This document shows, piece by piece, positions 25,304 to 33,999 of a stretch of 64,000 bases of DNA. The DNA lies in contig JACJXX010000002.1 in the NCBI GenBank assembly GCA_020636435.1, forward strand, positions 2,790,001 through 2,854,000, read 5' to 3'. Source of the DNA: Lewinellaceae bacterium. Lineage in GTDB: Bacteria > Bacteroidota > Bacteroidia > Chitinophagales > Saprospiraceae. Under the pieces are notes generated by a model that was not told where the DNA came from, ran no database searches, and saw only the letters and a program-made list of their open reading frames with translations. Position 1 is the stretch's first letter. The number at the start of each line of letters is the position of its first letter. Made by a program: the position numbers and the translations under genes.

Positions 25304-26356
25304 TTAGAACAAACTCAGTTGCGGATTGCGGAATTGTTCGAAGAGCTCCAGGTTGTACTCCGGCTTTGCCTTGCCCTGAAAGTATAGTTGTTTGGCCAGT
25401 TTGAACTGCTGGGCAACGATCTCGGCGACCTTGCCCTCTCCGCGCATGCGGGCGCCGAAGCGGTGGTCGTTGAGTTGCCCGCCGTGGCAGTCCCGGATTC
25501 GGTTCAGCACCCGTTCGGCCCGGTCCGGCAGGTTCTTCCGGATCCAGTCTTCAAAGATTTCGGCCACGTCGCCGTTCAGGCGCACCATGGTGTAGGCAAC
25601 GGAAAGAGCGCCCAGGCGGCTCACCGTTTCCGCCATGGAGAGGATTTCGTGATCGTTCAGGCCCGGAATGATGGGCGCCAGCATAACATTTACCGGTATG
25701 CCGTTTTCCGCCAGCGTTTGGATCGTCTTCAGGCGGCTGTGCACGGAAGCGGTTCTGGGCTCCAGTGTTCGGCGCAGGCCTTCGTCCAAAGTGGTCAGGG
25801 AGACAGAGGCGCGCACCAGCCGGTGTTCCGCCATCTGTTTCAGAATATCCAGGTCGCGCAGGATGAGGCTGTTCTTGGTGATGATGCCCACGGGGTGGCG
25901 GTATTTCCAAAGCACTTCCAGGACCTGCCGGGTGATCTCCAGCTCCCGCTCAATCGGCTGATAGCAATCGGTATTGCCCGCCAGCATGATGGGCTCGGGT
26001 TTCCACGATTTCTTGCGCAGCTCTGCCTCCAGCACTTTCGGGGCGTCCTTCTTGACCAGTATCTTCTGCTCGAAATCCAGCCCGGCGCTGTAGCCCCAGT
26101 AGTTGTGGGTATTGCGCGCGTAACAATAAATGCAGCCGTGCTCACAGCCCTGATAAGGGTTCATCGACCAGGCCATGCCGATGTCCGGGCTGGTTACCCG
26201 GTTGAGCATGCTCTTGGGGTAGACGTTGATGTATTGGGTCCGGGCGTCCCGGTCCTGAGGCTCCGGGTCGTGCACATGCTGGTGGAAACGGTTGGCGGGG
26301 TTGATCTGCGCTCCCCTACCCCTGATGTAGGTTGAATCTGGCTCTGAATAATTCAC
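25304..26356 (-). CDS. PA0069 family radical SAM protein
   Basis: 350 residues. The iron-sulfur cluster motif is GCEHGCIYCYA (Cys71, Cys75, Cys78; CxxxCxxC), with conserved MNPYQ before it and ARNTHNYWGYSAGLDFE after it. Other family segments are AGNTDCYQPIERELEITR, TLDEGLRRTLEPRT and PIIPGLND. The family generates a 5-deoxyadenosyl radical; its substrate is unknown, though relatives are sometimes linked to DNA repair (spore photoproduct lyase-like). It precedes the NUC1 nuclease gene. Confidence 0.92.
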   Translation of the reverse strand: MNYSEPDSTYIRGRGAQINPANRFHQHVHDPEPQDRDARTQYINVYPKSMLNRVTSPDIGMAWSMNPYQGCEHGCIYCYARNTHNYWGYSAGLDFEQKILVKKDAPKVLEAELRKKSWKPEPIMLAGNTDCYQPIERELEITRQVLEVLWKYRHPVGIITKNSLILRDLDILKQMAEHRLVRASVSLTTLDEGLRRTLEPRTASVHSRLKTIQTLAENGIPVNVMLAPIIPGLNDHEILSMAETVSRLGALSVAYTMVRLNGDVAEIFEDWIRKNLPDRAERVLNRIRDCHGGQLNDHRFGARMRGEGKVAEIVAQQFKLAKQLYFQGKAKPEYNLELFEQFRNPQLSLF

Positions 26357-26483
26357 TTTTTGTTTTATTTTATTGCAATTTAAAACAAATTATTTATCCT
26401 GGCAAATCTTTTGTTATTTGAATTTTCTGGTTGCGCCGTTTAACCACCCTCCCTGGCTTAACACAGAGGCCGCCGATAGTTAG

Positions 26484-26606
26484 CCGTTCAACTGCTGGTA
26501 AGCAGTTGACGGCCCTTCTGCGTACCTAGGAAATTCAACCGCAGAGTACGCGAAGAGCCGCAGAGGAGGGGTGCGTTCTCTGCGGTCCTCCGCGTCCCCT
26601 GCGGTT
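26484..26606. repeat. Hairpin plus 29-bp inverted repeat (CCGCAGAG type)
   Basis: CCGTTCAACTGCT/AGCAGTTGACGG form a hairpin at 26484-26512. A 29-bp arm at 26537-26565 (starting AACCGCAGAG) is inverted at 26578-26606 with about five mismatches. Such CCGCAGAG palindromes are common intergenic elements in Bacteroidota. Apart from this the gap 26357-26716 holds only AT-rich DNA upstream of the Uma2 gene. Confidence 0.7.
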
Positions 26607-26716
26607 AATTTTTTAAATTAACAAAGTAGGATTAAGAGAGGTACTTAAAATGATGTCATTTTCCACAGAATTCCGTATTTTTCCTGCTGTTCACCCTTAT
26701 TCTAAAATCACGAAAA

Positions 26717-27298
26717 ATGAGCCTGGCCAGAAAAGAAAAGAGGATTTCGGTAGAGGAGTACTTCGACTTGCAGCGCAATAGCGGCAAGCGTTACGATTTC
26801 TGGGATGGAAAGCTGATCGAACTGGAAGCCACGACCAAAGCTCATAACCGGATCAAGCGAAACCTCATTCGAAAGCTGGAGGTGCCAGCGTTGAGCGAGA
26901 AGGATTGCAAATTATTCGACGAAAATGTGATGACCCAGCTGAAGAGCCGGGAAAAGTATGTATACCCGGATATAGTCATCTCCTGCAATCCTGAGGACAA
27001 CGACCCACTGATCGTACAATTTCCCTTTATCATTATTGAAGTATTGCCGGATGGGACGGAGCAATACGACAGGACCGAAAAGTTTTTCAAGTATCAACGG
27101 ATTCCTACTGTAGAACAATGTGTTTTTGTATCCCAGAAAATGATGGCAGTGGAATCTTTCATCCGTTCTACCGAAGACCAATGGTTGTTCAAGGCTCTGG
27201 AACAACCTACCGATCAACTGGTTTTCCCGAAGCTTGGAATTGACATCAGGGTCGAAGACATTTATCAGGGCATCTCCCTGAAGACTGAAGAAGAATAA
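26717..27298 (+). CDS. Uma2 family restriction endonuclease-like protein
   Basis: 193 residues of the DUF820/Uma2 type. It has the opening ISVEEYFDLQRNSGKRYDFWDGKLIEL, the catalytic PD-(D/E)xK-like YVYPDIVISC...PFIIIEVLPDGTEQYDR with acidic residue and IIEV strand, and KFFKYQRIPTVEQCVFVS. These proteins are very common in Bacteroidota and Cyanobacteria and their function is unsettled; several behave like selfish or defence nucleases. It precedes the TRAP binding-protein gene by 11 bp, perhaps by chance. Confidence 0.9.
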   Translation: MSLARKEKRISVEEYFDLQRNSGKRYDFWDGKLIELEATTKAHNRIKRNLIRKLEVPALSEKDCKLFDENVMTQLKSREKYVYPDIVISCNPEDNDPLIVQFPFIIIEVLPDGTEQYDRTEKFFKYQRIPTVEQCVFVSQKMMAVESFIRSTEDQWLFKALEQPTDQLVFPKLGIDIRVEDIYQGISLKTEEE

Positions 27299-27309
27299 TC
27301 CAATTTGCA

Positions 27310-28455
27310 ATGAAAATCTCCAGAAAAAGCTTTTTCAAAGGCATTGCCTTCGGCACCATTTCCCTACCCTTCCTGATCCGCGCTTTCGGCGGCAAGAACC
27401 ATGCGCAGGAAGACAGTACCGGCGCGCCCAATGTCCTCACCGCCAGGCAGTATCGCTGGAAGATGGTCACCACCTGGCCCCCCAACTTCCCCATCCTGGG
27501 CGAGGCTTGCAGCAAATACGCCGGGCTGGTAGAACAGCTATCGGGCGGCCGCATCCGCATCCGGGTGTACGGCGGCAACGAGCTGGTGCCGGCCCTGGAA
27601 GCCTTCGACACGGTACGCACCGGCGGGGCCGAGATCGGCAGCGGCGCCGCCTACTACTGGGCGGGCAAGGCGCCGGCCGCCCAATTCTTCGCCTCGGTGC
27701 CTTTTGGCATGAACGCCCAGCAGCTCAACGCCTGGGTCATCGGCGGGGGGGGCATCGAGCTCTGGGAGGAACTCTACCGGGATTTCAACCTGGTGCCCAT
27801 GGCCGGCGGCAATACCGGCGTGCAGATGGGCGGCTGGTTCAACCGGGAGATCAACAGCCTGGACGACCTCAAGGGCCTGAAAATGCGCATCCCCGGCCTG
27901 GGCGGCAAAGTGCTGGAAAAAGCGGGCGGCGCCCCCGTGCTCTTGGCCGGCGGCGAAATCTACACCGGCCTGGAGCGCGGCGTCCTCGACGCCACCGAAT
28001 GGCTGGGCCCTTACCACGATACGCTGATGGGCTTCCACGACATCGCCAAGTACTACTACACCCCCGGCTGGCACGAGCCAGGCACCATGCTGGAGTACTT
28101 CGTCAACAAAGAGATTTACGACAAATTGCCGTCTGACCTGCAGGCCATCCTGCAAACCGCCGCCGCCTGGTCGAACATCTGGGTGCTCTCGCAAATGGAG
28201 GCCAAAAATGCCGAGGCGCTGACCACCTTGCTGGAGAAAGGGGTCTCCATCCGGAAGTTCCCCCGGGAGATGCTGGCTCAATTGCGCCAGTACACCGCCG
28301 AAGTGATCGGCGAGATTACTGCCAGCGACCCGTTCAGCCGAAGGGTCTACGAATCGTACGACCGCTTCCGCAAAAAAGCCGCCAATTACTCCCTGATCAC
28401 CGAGAAGGAGTTTTATGATAAGATACAGGCGGAGGGGGAGTTGGATTTGGGGTAG
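27310..28455 (+). CDS. TRAP transporter substrate-binding protein, TakP-like (DctP family)
   Basis: 381 residues. The start MKISRKSFFKGIAFGTISL is an export signal of the Tat/Sec-like type; SRKSFFK is a weak Tat motif with KR-like RK in place of RR. The mature protein shows DctP-fold segments MVTTWPPNFPILGEA, GNELVPALEAFDTVRTG and LKGLKMRIPGLGGKVLEKAGG. ATEWLGPYHDTLMGFH and KYYYTPGWHEPG recall the 2-oxoacid-binding TakP. It delivers an organic acid to TRAP membrane subunits. The permease genes dctQM lie 4.2 kb away on the opposite strand. Ligand assignment to 2-oxoacids is an inference from the motif. Confidence 0.88.
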   Translation: MKISRKSFFKGIAFGTISLPFLIRAFGGKNHAQEDSTGAPNVLTARQYRWKMVTTWPPNFPILGEACSKYAGLVEQLSGGRIRIRVYGGNELVPALEAFDTVRTGGAEIGSGAAYYWAGKAPAAQFFASVPFGMNAQQLNAWVIGGGGIELWEELYRDFNLVPMAGGNTGVQMGGWFNREINSLDDLKGLKMRIPGLGGKVLEKAGGAPVLLAGGEIYTGLERGVLDATEWLGPYHDTLMGFHDIAKYYYTPGWHEPGTMLEYFVNKEIYDKLPSDLQAILQTAAAWSNIWVLSQMEAKNAEALTTLLEKGVSIRKFPREMLAQLRQYTAEVIGEITASDPFSRRVYESYDRFRKKAANYSLITEKEFYDKIQAEGELDLG

Positions 28456-28475
28456 GGAGATGGGACGAAGATTTG

Positions 28476-28684
28476 GAACACGGATGACGCGGATTGGACG
28501 GATTAGCACAGATTAGCCAAACCCGCGAAAACCTGCTAAATCCGCGTCATCCGTGTTCCATCCTGGCACGGATTAGCCAAACCCGCGAAAACCTGCTAAA
28601 TCCGCGTCATCCGTGTTCTATCCTGGCACGGATTAGCCAAACCCGCGAAAACCTGCTAAATCCGCGTCATCCGTGTTCCATCCT
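28476..28684. repeat. Three 60-bp tandem repeats with inverted leader
   Basis: A 60-bp unit containing GATTAGCCAAACCCGCG, AAAACCTGCTAAATCCG and CGTCATCCGTGTTC is repeated three times in exact register (28511, 28571, 28631). At 28476-28495 GAACACGGATGACGCGGATT is the exact inversion of 28539-28558. The first ~80 bp also align with 59281-59365. It lies just downstream of the DctP-like gene, filling most of the gap 28456-28728. Confidence 0.9.
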
Positions 28685-28728
28685 CACCCAACGAACCGCC
28701 CTCCCCTTTCGTCCTAAAGAAAAAAACT

Positions 28729-29469
28729 ATGAAGACCATCCTGCTTTCAACCCTCTTTTCTCTTTTCGTTTGCGCAACCCAAGCCTGTTCCTGCTTTTAC
28801 ATTTCCGACTACTTCTGCCCCTCGGCCAGCTGGGTCAACAGCAATTCCAGCACGGCGCTCCACATCGTCCAGGTGAAAGTGCTGCGCCACTACGGCTATT
28901 ACATGGATGTAGAGATAGCCGATAACCTGCAAAACACCATTCCTGAAAACGAGATCACCATCCTCGGCCAGGACGGCCTGAACTGCAACGAGTACCTCAA
29001 TCCTTTCACGGAAGGCGATTTTTTTATCCTCGCCATCTACCCAAGCAACTGGGAAGAGGGCGTTTATGACCTCAGCGGCTGCGGCCGCTTCTGGCTGCCG
29101 GTCAATGATGGCAAAGTACAGGGCAACATCAGCGAAAATGTACAGGAACAGGACTACGCCGTTTTCAAGCAGGGCCTGGCGCAGTGCGCGGGCATCACGC
29201 CGGCGGAAGAGCCGGGACTGGCCTCTCTCCTACTCTATCCCAACCCTACCTCCGGCGAGCTTTTCCTCGATGGGCTGAATCCGGCGGCCAGGCTGGAGTA
29301 TGCCATATATAGTTACAGCGGGCAGAGGCTGAGAAGTGGGCTGGTTGAGGGCGGCTCCTCCCCCAGCCTATCGCTGTCGGGCCTGCCTTCCGGGCTGTAT
29401 TTGATCAGGATTCAGGCCGGCGACGGGCAGGTTGTATTGTCACGGCGGATTTTGCTTGAACGGGAGTAG
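28729..29469 (+). CDS. T9SS type A sorting domain protein with Cys-rich head
   Basis: 246 residues. Signal peptide (ILLSTLFSLFVCATQ), then ACSCFYISDYFCPSASW, an opening like TIMP/NTR-type Cys-Ser-Cys heads, and a beta-rich body. The last ~80 residues are the T9SS type A sorting domain (LLLYPNPTSGELFLDGL, LPSGLYLIRIQAGDGQVV). It would be exported across the outer membrane by the type IX system. It sits downstream of the 60-bp repeat array. Molecular function unknown. Confidence 0.88.
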   Translation: MKTILLSTLFSLFVCATQACSCFYISDYFCPSASWVNSNSSTALHIVQVKVLRHYGYYMDVEIADNLQNTIPENEITILGQDGLNCNEYLNPFTEGDFFILAIYPSNWEEGVYDLSGCGRFWLPVNDGKVQGNISENVQEQDYAVFKQGLAQCAGITPAEEPGLASLLLYPNPTSGELFLDGLNPAARLEYAIYSYSGQRLRSGLVEGGSSPSLSLSGLPSGLYLIRIQAGDGQVVLSRRILLERE

Positions 29470-29636
29470 TTTTTCGCATTCAGGGCTGTTGTAGGGGAAG
29501 GATTGTTGTGATTTTTTGATTTTTATATTTTGAGAAAATTTTAACTGAGTAAAAGATATTTTAAAAATAAAACATTGCCGGTTTTCCAGGCACTGTCTCA
29601 TCGGATGCACCGGCAGGGTGTGCGCATTTCAAATAG

Positions 29637-29704
29637 GTAGTCGGACAGATTTAAATAAACCAAGGTTTAAGTCCGAGCGCAATAGAAAATTGCGCCCCGA
29701 CAAC
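29637..29704. repeat. Dispersed intergenic repeat, copy 2
   Basis: Copy of the 1931-2005 repeat (GTAGTCGGACAGATTTAA through TTGCGCCCCGACAAC), but lacking a short ATTTTGG-type insertion seen in copy 1 and without the second hairpin arm. It lies in the convergent gap 29470-29931 between the T9SS protein and the TPR protein genes. Confidence 0.8.
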
Positions 29705-29747
29705 AACGTAATTTAATTTTGTCCGGGTTTTCGCGGACCTGATTGAG

Positions 29748-29861
29748 TTTCATGAATTAATAGGGGGAAGTGATGTCGGCTGGCGACTCCGCCATGCTCT
29801 GCGTTGTCGCTCGCCTGTCGACTATCACGATTTAAATGAATCCCCTGTTTATTTTATGAAT
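29748..29861. repeat. Imperfect palindrome in convergent gap
   Basis: TTCATGAATTAATAGGGGG near 29748 is inverted, with mismatches, as CCCCTGTTTATTTTATGAA ending at 29861. The centre CCGCCATGCTCTGCGTTGTC resembles the centres at 14520-14560 and 22611. The following TTGTCCAACGTTAGATCGG (29914-29932) resembles the right end of the element at 14629-14788. Confidence 0.55.
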
Positions 29862-29931
29862 ACCAATGAGGTCCACGCTCCAGAACCTTGAACAATTGAA
29901 CTTCGAACTTGTCCAACGTTAGATCGGTAGC

Positions 29932-32649
29932 CTAATCCCGCAATACCTGCCTGATCCTCTCCACATCGGGGTGCGAAACCCCCGCCTCTTCCAGCACCTC
30001 CAAATCCTCCAAAAAGACAGAGCGGTATTTCCTGTCCCCATTATACGGCTCATCCATTAGCTTCCGGTAGAGCGCCTCCGCCTCCTCATATTTCCCCTGG
30101 TAGAGCAGCCCCAGCGCCAGGTTGGTGGAAATCCAGGCCTGGCCCTTATCCAGGGCAAGCCCCTGCCGGGCTGCATCCTCGGCTTCGGCAAACTGCCGGT
30201 TGAAGAGGTAGTGCCAGGCGAGGCTGCCGTGAGCGTTGGCGAGGCGGGTGGGGAGGGACTCCTCTTCTGGTTGGAGGTTATTTAGCTCCTGGAGGCGAAC
30301 GACTACCTGCTCCTGATAATGTACTTTTTCGGCAGGGCTGCTTGTTTGCTCTACTTTTTGCTCCAGGCTTTTGATATCCTCCATTGCCTGCTCCAGCTTC
30401 AGGCTTTCCAGTGTGGCGGACTGAAAAAAATTGCGGAGGTATTGGATTTGTCCTCTACAACGTTGGACAGCCGGCAGTTCATCCGAATAAACAGCCAGGT
30501 AGGTTTCCGAGGTATCCAGATAGGCTAACCCACTTGCTTTTAGCGCAAGGTCCAGTTTGCTGATCATTTGGGCTTCATATAAAAAACCAATATTGTTAAT
30601 GGTCGAGCTACAGTCCAAATTAAACCTTTGAGGGTTGGACGACGCCAGCCGCTTCCTGATCGCCAGAGCTTCCCGGTAGGCCGCCTCCGCCTCGGCGTAG
30701 GAATTTAAGTCTGAATACATATTGCCCAGGTTGTTCTGGGTCGCTGCCACATCGGGCTCATAGCGCTCCGGGTTGGCCGCCGCCAGCCGCTTCCTGATCG
30801 CCAGGGCTTCCCGGTAGGCCGCCTCCGCCTGGACGTAGGAATTTAGGTTGTAATACATCACCCCCAGGTTGTTCTGGGTCATCGCCACATCGGGCTCATA
30901 GCGCTCCGGGTTGGCCGCCGCCAGCCGCTTCCTGATCGCCAGGGCTTCCCGGTAGGCGACCTCCGCCTTGGCATAGGAATTTAAGACTAAATACATATTG
31001 CCCAGGTTGTTCTGGGTCATCGCCACATCGGGCTCATAGCGCTCCGGGTTGGCCAACGCCAGGCGCTTCCTGATCTCCAGAGCTTCCCGGTAGGCCAACT
31101 CCGCCTCGGCGTAGGAATTTAAGTTTCGATACAAAATGCCCAGGTTGTTCTGGGTCGCCGCCACATCGGATTCATAGCGCTCCGGATTGGACGACGCCAG
31201 GCGCTTATAAATCTCCAGGGCTTCCCGGTAGGCCAACTCCGCCTCGGCGTAGGAATTTAAATCTGAATACATCACCCCCAGGTTGTTCTGGGTCGCCGCC
31301 ACATCGGGCTCATAGCGCTCCGGGTTGGACGACGCCAGGCGCTTCCTAATCGCCAGGGCTTCCCGGTAAGCCAACTCCGCCTCTGCGTAGGAATTTAGGT
31401 TGTAATACATCACCCCCAGGTTGTTCTGGGTCGTCGCCACATCCGGCTCATAGCGCTCCGGGTTGGACAACGCCAGGCGCTTATAAATCGCCAGAGCTTC
31501 CCGGTAGGCCAACTCCGCCTCTGCGTAGGAATTTAAATCTGAATACATCACCCCCAGGTTGTTCTGGGTCGCCGCCACATCGGGCTCATAGCGCTCCGGG
31601 TTCGACGACGCCAGCCGCTTCCTGATCTCCAGGGCTTCCCGGTAGGCCGCCTCCGCCTCGGCGTAGGAATTATTATTTTTATACTCATTTCCCAGGTTGT
31701 TCAACAGGGCGGCTTTCGAACTTTCCCCCTGCTCAAATCGCAACGCCTGCTCGTAAAAACGGATCGCCTGCTTCTGATCATTGATCTCCGCTAAAAAATA
31801 GCCAACTTCCCAGAGGTTGCTCACATTGGCGCTATCCGCCTCGATGGCTTTGAGATAGCTTTTGTAGGCGGCTTTGTGCTGAAAATCAGCGATCAGCAGG
31901 CGGGCGCGGGCCATGTAGCCTTCGACGGCCTGGCCTTTGACCTCGACGGCGGCCTTTTCCTGTTCCAGGGCGTTTTGGTAAAGGCGGTCCAGCTTTTCCT
32001 CCTGCAACAGCTCCAGGGCAGCTTTGACGTCCTGCTCCTGTTCGAATTTTTCCAGGGCTTCGCGCACGAAGCCGGCGGCGCGGGCGAGGTCGATCTCAGC
32101 CAGGCGCTGGGCCAGTTCGTCTTTGCTCTTGGCCAGAGCGTCCAGCTCTTCCCGCAGCTCGCCGATGCGGCGGGTGAGCTCGCGGCGCTCCGTGTCGTTC
32201 ATCTTGCTGTCGGTGAGCTGGGAACGGAGGAAGGCAATCTCGCCTTCTTTATCCTTTAATTGCTTTTCGATGGCGGCGGTGTAGCGGTCCTTGCGGCCTT
32301 CGTATTCTTCGGTTTTTACCACAACCAGCTGAAGCAGGTCGTCTTTGTTCTCCCGGATGGCCACTTCGACGATCATGGGGTCGTTGTGGCTGACCAGTTG
32401 GTAGCCGTCCTTCTGGACTATGAGTTTCAGTACCTGCCCCGGGCGGCCGCTGGCAACAATGATGGTGAACAAGCCGTTGTCGTCAGAAAAGACGGCATTG
32501 GCGCCGGTGGCGGTGGGGGTGACTTTAAAGTCTTTTTGCGGCTCGCCGCTATTCTGGTAGGTGATCAGGCCGCGCAGGGTGTTGTTGGGTTGCAGGAAAG
32601 CGGGATTGGCTGCAAGTGCAAGGAAGAAGAATGGCATTAGGTGTTTCAT
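29932..32649 (-). CDS. Large exported TPR-repeat protein with coiled coil
   Basis: 905 residues. Signal peptide (LMPFFFLALAANPAF), then a carboxypeptidase-regulatory-like beta domain (LRGLITYQNSGEPQKDFKV ... DGYQLVSHNDP, 20-110), a charged coiled coil (about 125-240), and TPRs. The middle holds eight near-identical 46-residue kinesin-light-chain-type repeats (YxDLNSYAEAELAYREAL, KRLASSNPERYEPDVAA). The C-terminus has further TPRs. Such repeats assemble protein complexes. It lies 48 bp downstream of the dctM gene on the same strand and may be its co-transcribed periplasmic partner. Confidence 0.85.
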   Translation of the reverse strand: MKHLMPFFFLALAANPAFLQPNNTLRGLITYQNSGEPQKDFKVTPTATGANAVFSDDNGLFTIIVASGRPGQVLKLIVQKDGYQLVSHNDPMIVEVAIRENKDDLLQLVVVKTEEYEGRKDRYTAAIEKQLKDKEGEIAFLRSQLTDSKMNDTERRELTRRIGELREELDALAKSKDELAQRLAEIDLARAAGFVREALEKFEQEQDVKAALELLQEEKLDRLYQNALEQEKAAVEVKGQAVEGYMARARLLIADFQHKAAYKSYLKAIEADSANVSNLWEVGYFLAEINDQKQAIRFYEQALRFEQGESSKAALLNNLGNEYKNNNSYAEAEAAYREALEIRKRLASSNPERYEPDVAATQNNLGVMYSDLNSYAEAELAYREALAIYKRLALSNPERYEPDVATTQNNLGVMYYNLNSYAEAELAYREALAIRKRLASSNPERYEPDVAATQNNLGVMYSDLNSYAEAELAYREALEIYKRLASSNPERYESDVAATQNNLGILYRNLNSYAEAELAYREALEIRKRLALANPERYEPDVAMTQNNLGNMYLVLNSYAKAEVAYREALAIRKRLAAANPERYEPDVAMTQNNLGVMYYNLNSYVQAEAAYREALAIRKRLAAANPERYEPDVAATQNNLGNMYSDLNSYAEAEAAYREALAIRKRLASSNPQRFNLDCSSTINNIGFLYEAQMISKLDLALKASGLAYLDTSETYLAVYSDELPAVQRCRGQIQYLRNFFQSATLESLKLEQAMEDIKSLEQKVEQTSSPAEKVHYQEQVVVRLQELNNLQPEEESLPTRLANAHGSLAWHYLFNRQFAEAEDAARQGLALDKGQAWISTNLALGLLYQGKYEEAEALYRKLMDEPYNGDRKYRSVFLEDLEVLEEAGVSHPDVERIRQVLRD
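30635..31685 (-). repeat. Eight 138-bp tandem repeats encoding TPR units
   Basis: A 138-bp period is visible inside the TPR gene. Each unit encodes NSYAEAELAYREALAI followed by YKRLALSNPERYEPDVA with few changes. The high DNA identity points to recent unit gain or gene conversion. Confidence 0.9.
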
Positions 32650-32697
32650 GCAAGATATTTTTGAAGTGGCGCCTTTCTGAAACGGTATCCAATTCGG

Positions 32698-33999
32698 TCA
32701 GAGGAACACATACACCACCTCCGGGAACAAGATCACCACGAGCAGGAAAATTAACTGAATGATGACAAACGGCACAATGCCCCGGTACAGGTGCCCGGTG
32801 GTCACGCCGGGAGGCGCCACGCCTTTCAGGTAGAAAAGGGAAAAGCCGAAAGGGGGCGACAGGAAGGACGTCTGCAGGTTGAGGCCCAGCAGCACGCCGA
32901 TCCACACCAGGTCGATGCCGAACTGCACGAAAATGGGGGCCACGACCGGCACAATGATGAAAACGATCTCGATGAAGTCGATGAAGAAGCCGGCGATGAA
33001 GACCACCACCATCACCAGGGCCAGGAAAGCGCTGGCGGAGAGGTTGGCATCGTTGATGAGGTTGACCAGGTATTCGTCGCCGTTCATCTCGCGGAAAACG
33101 AAGGAAAAGGTGGTGGCGCCCAGCAGGATGATGAACACCATGCTGGTCAGGTGGGTGGTTTCCCGGCCGACGACCTGGAGCACCTCCAGGCTGAATTTGC
33201 CCTGCACGATGGTCAGGATGGTGGCGCCCAGGGCCCCCACGGCGGCGGCCTCGGTCGGCGAGGCAATGCCGGCAAAAATGGAGCCCAGCACCGCAATGAT
33301 TAACAAAAATGGCAGGACGAAAGCCTGTATGACCTTCCGCCAGTATCCTTCCTTTTTAAACGCCCGAATCTCCTCTTCCGGCATTCCGGGGGCGGACTGA
33401 GGGCGCAGGGTGGCAAAGATGATGATGTACCCTACATAAGCCACCACCAGTAAAAGGCCGGGAAGCAAGGCGGCGGCAAAGAGGTCGCCCACCGATACGT
33501 TCAATACGCTGCCCAGCAGCACCAGCACCACAGAGGGCGGGATGATCTGCCCCAACGTGCCCGAAGCGGCGATCGTGCCGGTGGCCAGCTCGGCGCTGTA
33601 GCCCCGTTTCAGCATGGTCGGCAGGCTGATCAGCCCCATGGTAATCACCGTGGCGCCAACGATGCCGGTGGAGGCCGCCAGCAGCGCCCCGACGATCACC
33701 ACGCTGATGGCCAGCCCGCCCTTGAGCTTGCCGAAGAGGATGGCCATGGTTTCCAGCAGGCTCTCCGCCAGGCCCGATTTTTCCAGCATGATGCCCATGT
33801 AGATAAAGAGCGGCACGGCCAGCAACACGTAGTTGCTCACCACCCCCATGATGCGGGGTGGCAACGCGGTAAAGGCCACCGGGTCGAGGAATAGCAAGGC
33901 GTAAATGACAGAAATGCCACCCAGCGTAAATGCTACCGGATACCCGTAAAGGATGAGCAAAAAGATGCTGATGAAGAGGATGATCGCCAGTATTTCCAT
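32698..33999 (-). CDS. dctM: TRAP transporter large permease (DctM family)
   Basis: 433 residues, about 12 to 14 transmembrane helices, normal DctM length. It begins MEILAIILFISIFLLILYGYPVAFTLGGIS. Family segments include GALLAASTGIVGATVITMGLISLP, GTLGQIIPPSVVLVLLG, GIASPTEAAAVGALGA and the C-terminal GVTTGHLYRGIVPF. It is the main Na+-coupled membrane subunit for organic acid uptake. Its start overlaps the dctQ stop by one base (TAATG), showing translational coupling. Confidence 0.94.
   Translation of the reverse strand: MEILAIILFISIFLLILYGYPVAFTLGGISVIYALLFLDPVAFTALPPRIMGVVSNYVLLAVPLFIYMGIMLEKSGLAESLLETMAILFGKLKGGLAISVVIVGALLAASTGIVGATVITMGLISLPTMLKRGYSAELATGTIAASGTLGQIIPPSVVLVLLGSVLNVSVGDLFAAALLPGLLLVVAYVGYIIIFATLRPQSAPGMPEEEIRAFKKEGYWRKVIQAFVLPFLLIIAVLGSIFAGIASPTEAAAVGALGATILTIVQGKFSLEVLQVVGRETTHLTSMVFIILLGATTFSFVFREMNGDEYLVNLINDANLSASAFLALVMVVVFIAGFFIDFIEIVFIIVPVVAPIFVQFGIDLVWIGVLLGLNLQTSFLSPPFGFSLFYLKGVAPPGVTTGHLYRGIVPFVIIQLIFLLVVILFPEVVYVFL

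Noticed and set aside
28501..28684. CRISPR-like array of 60-bp units
   Set aside because: Units are contiguous and identical with no variable spacers, and no cas genes are present.
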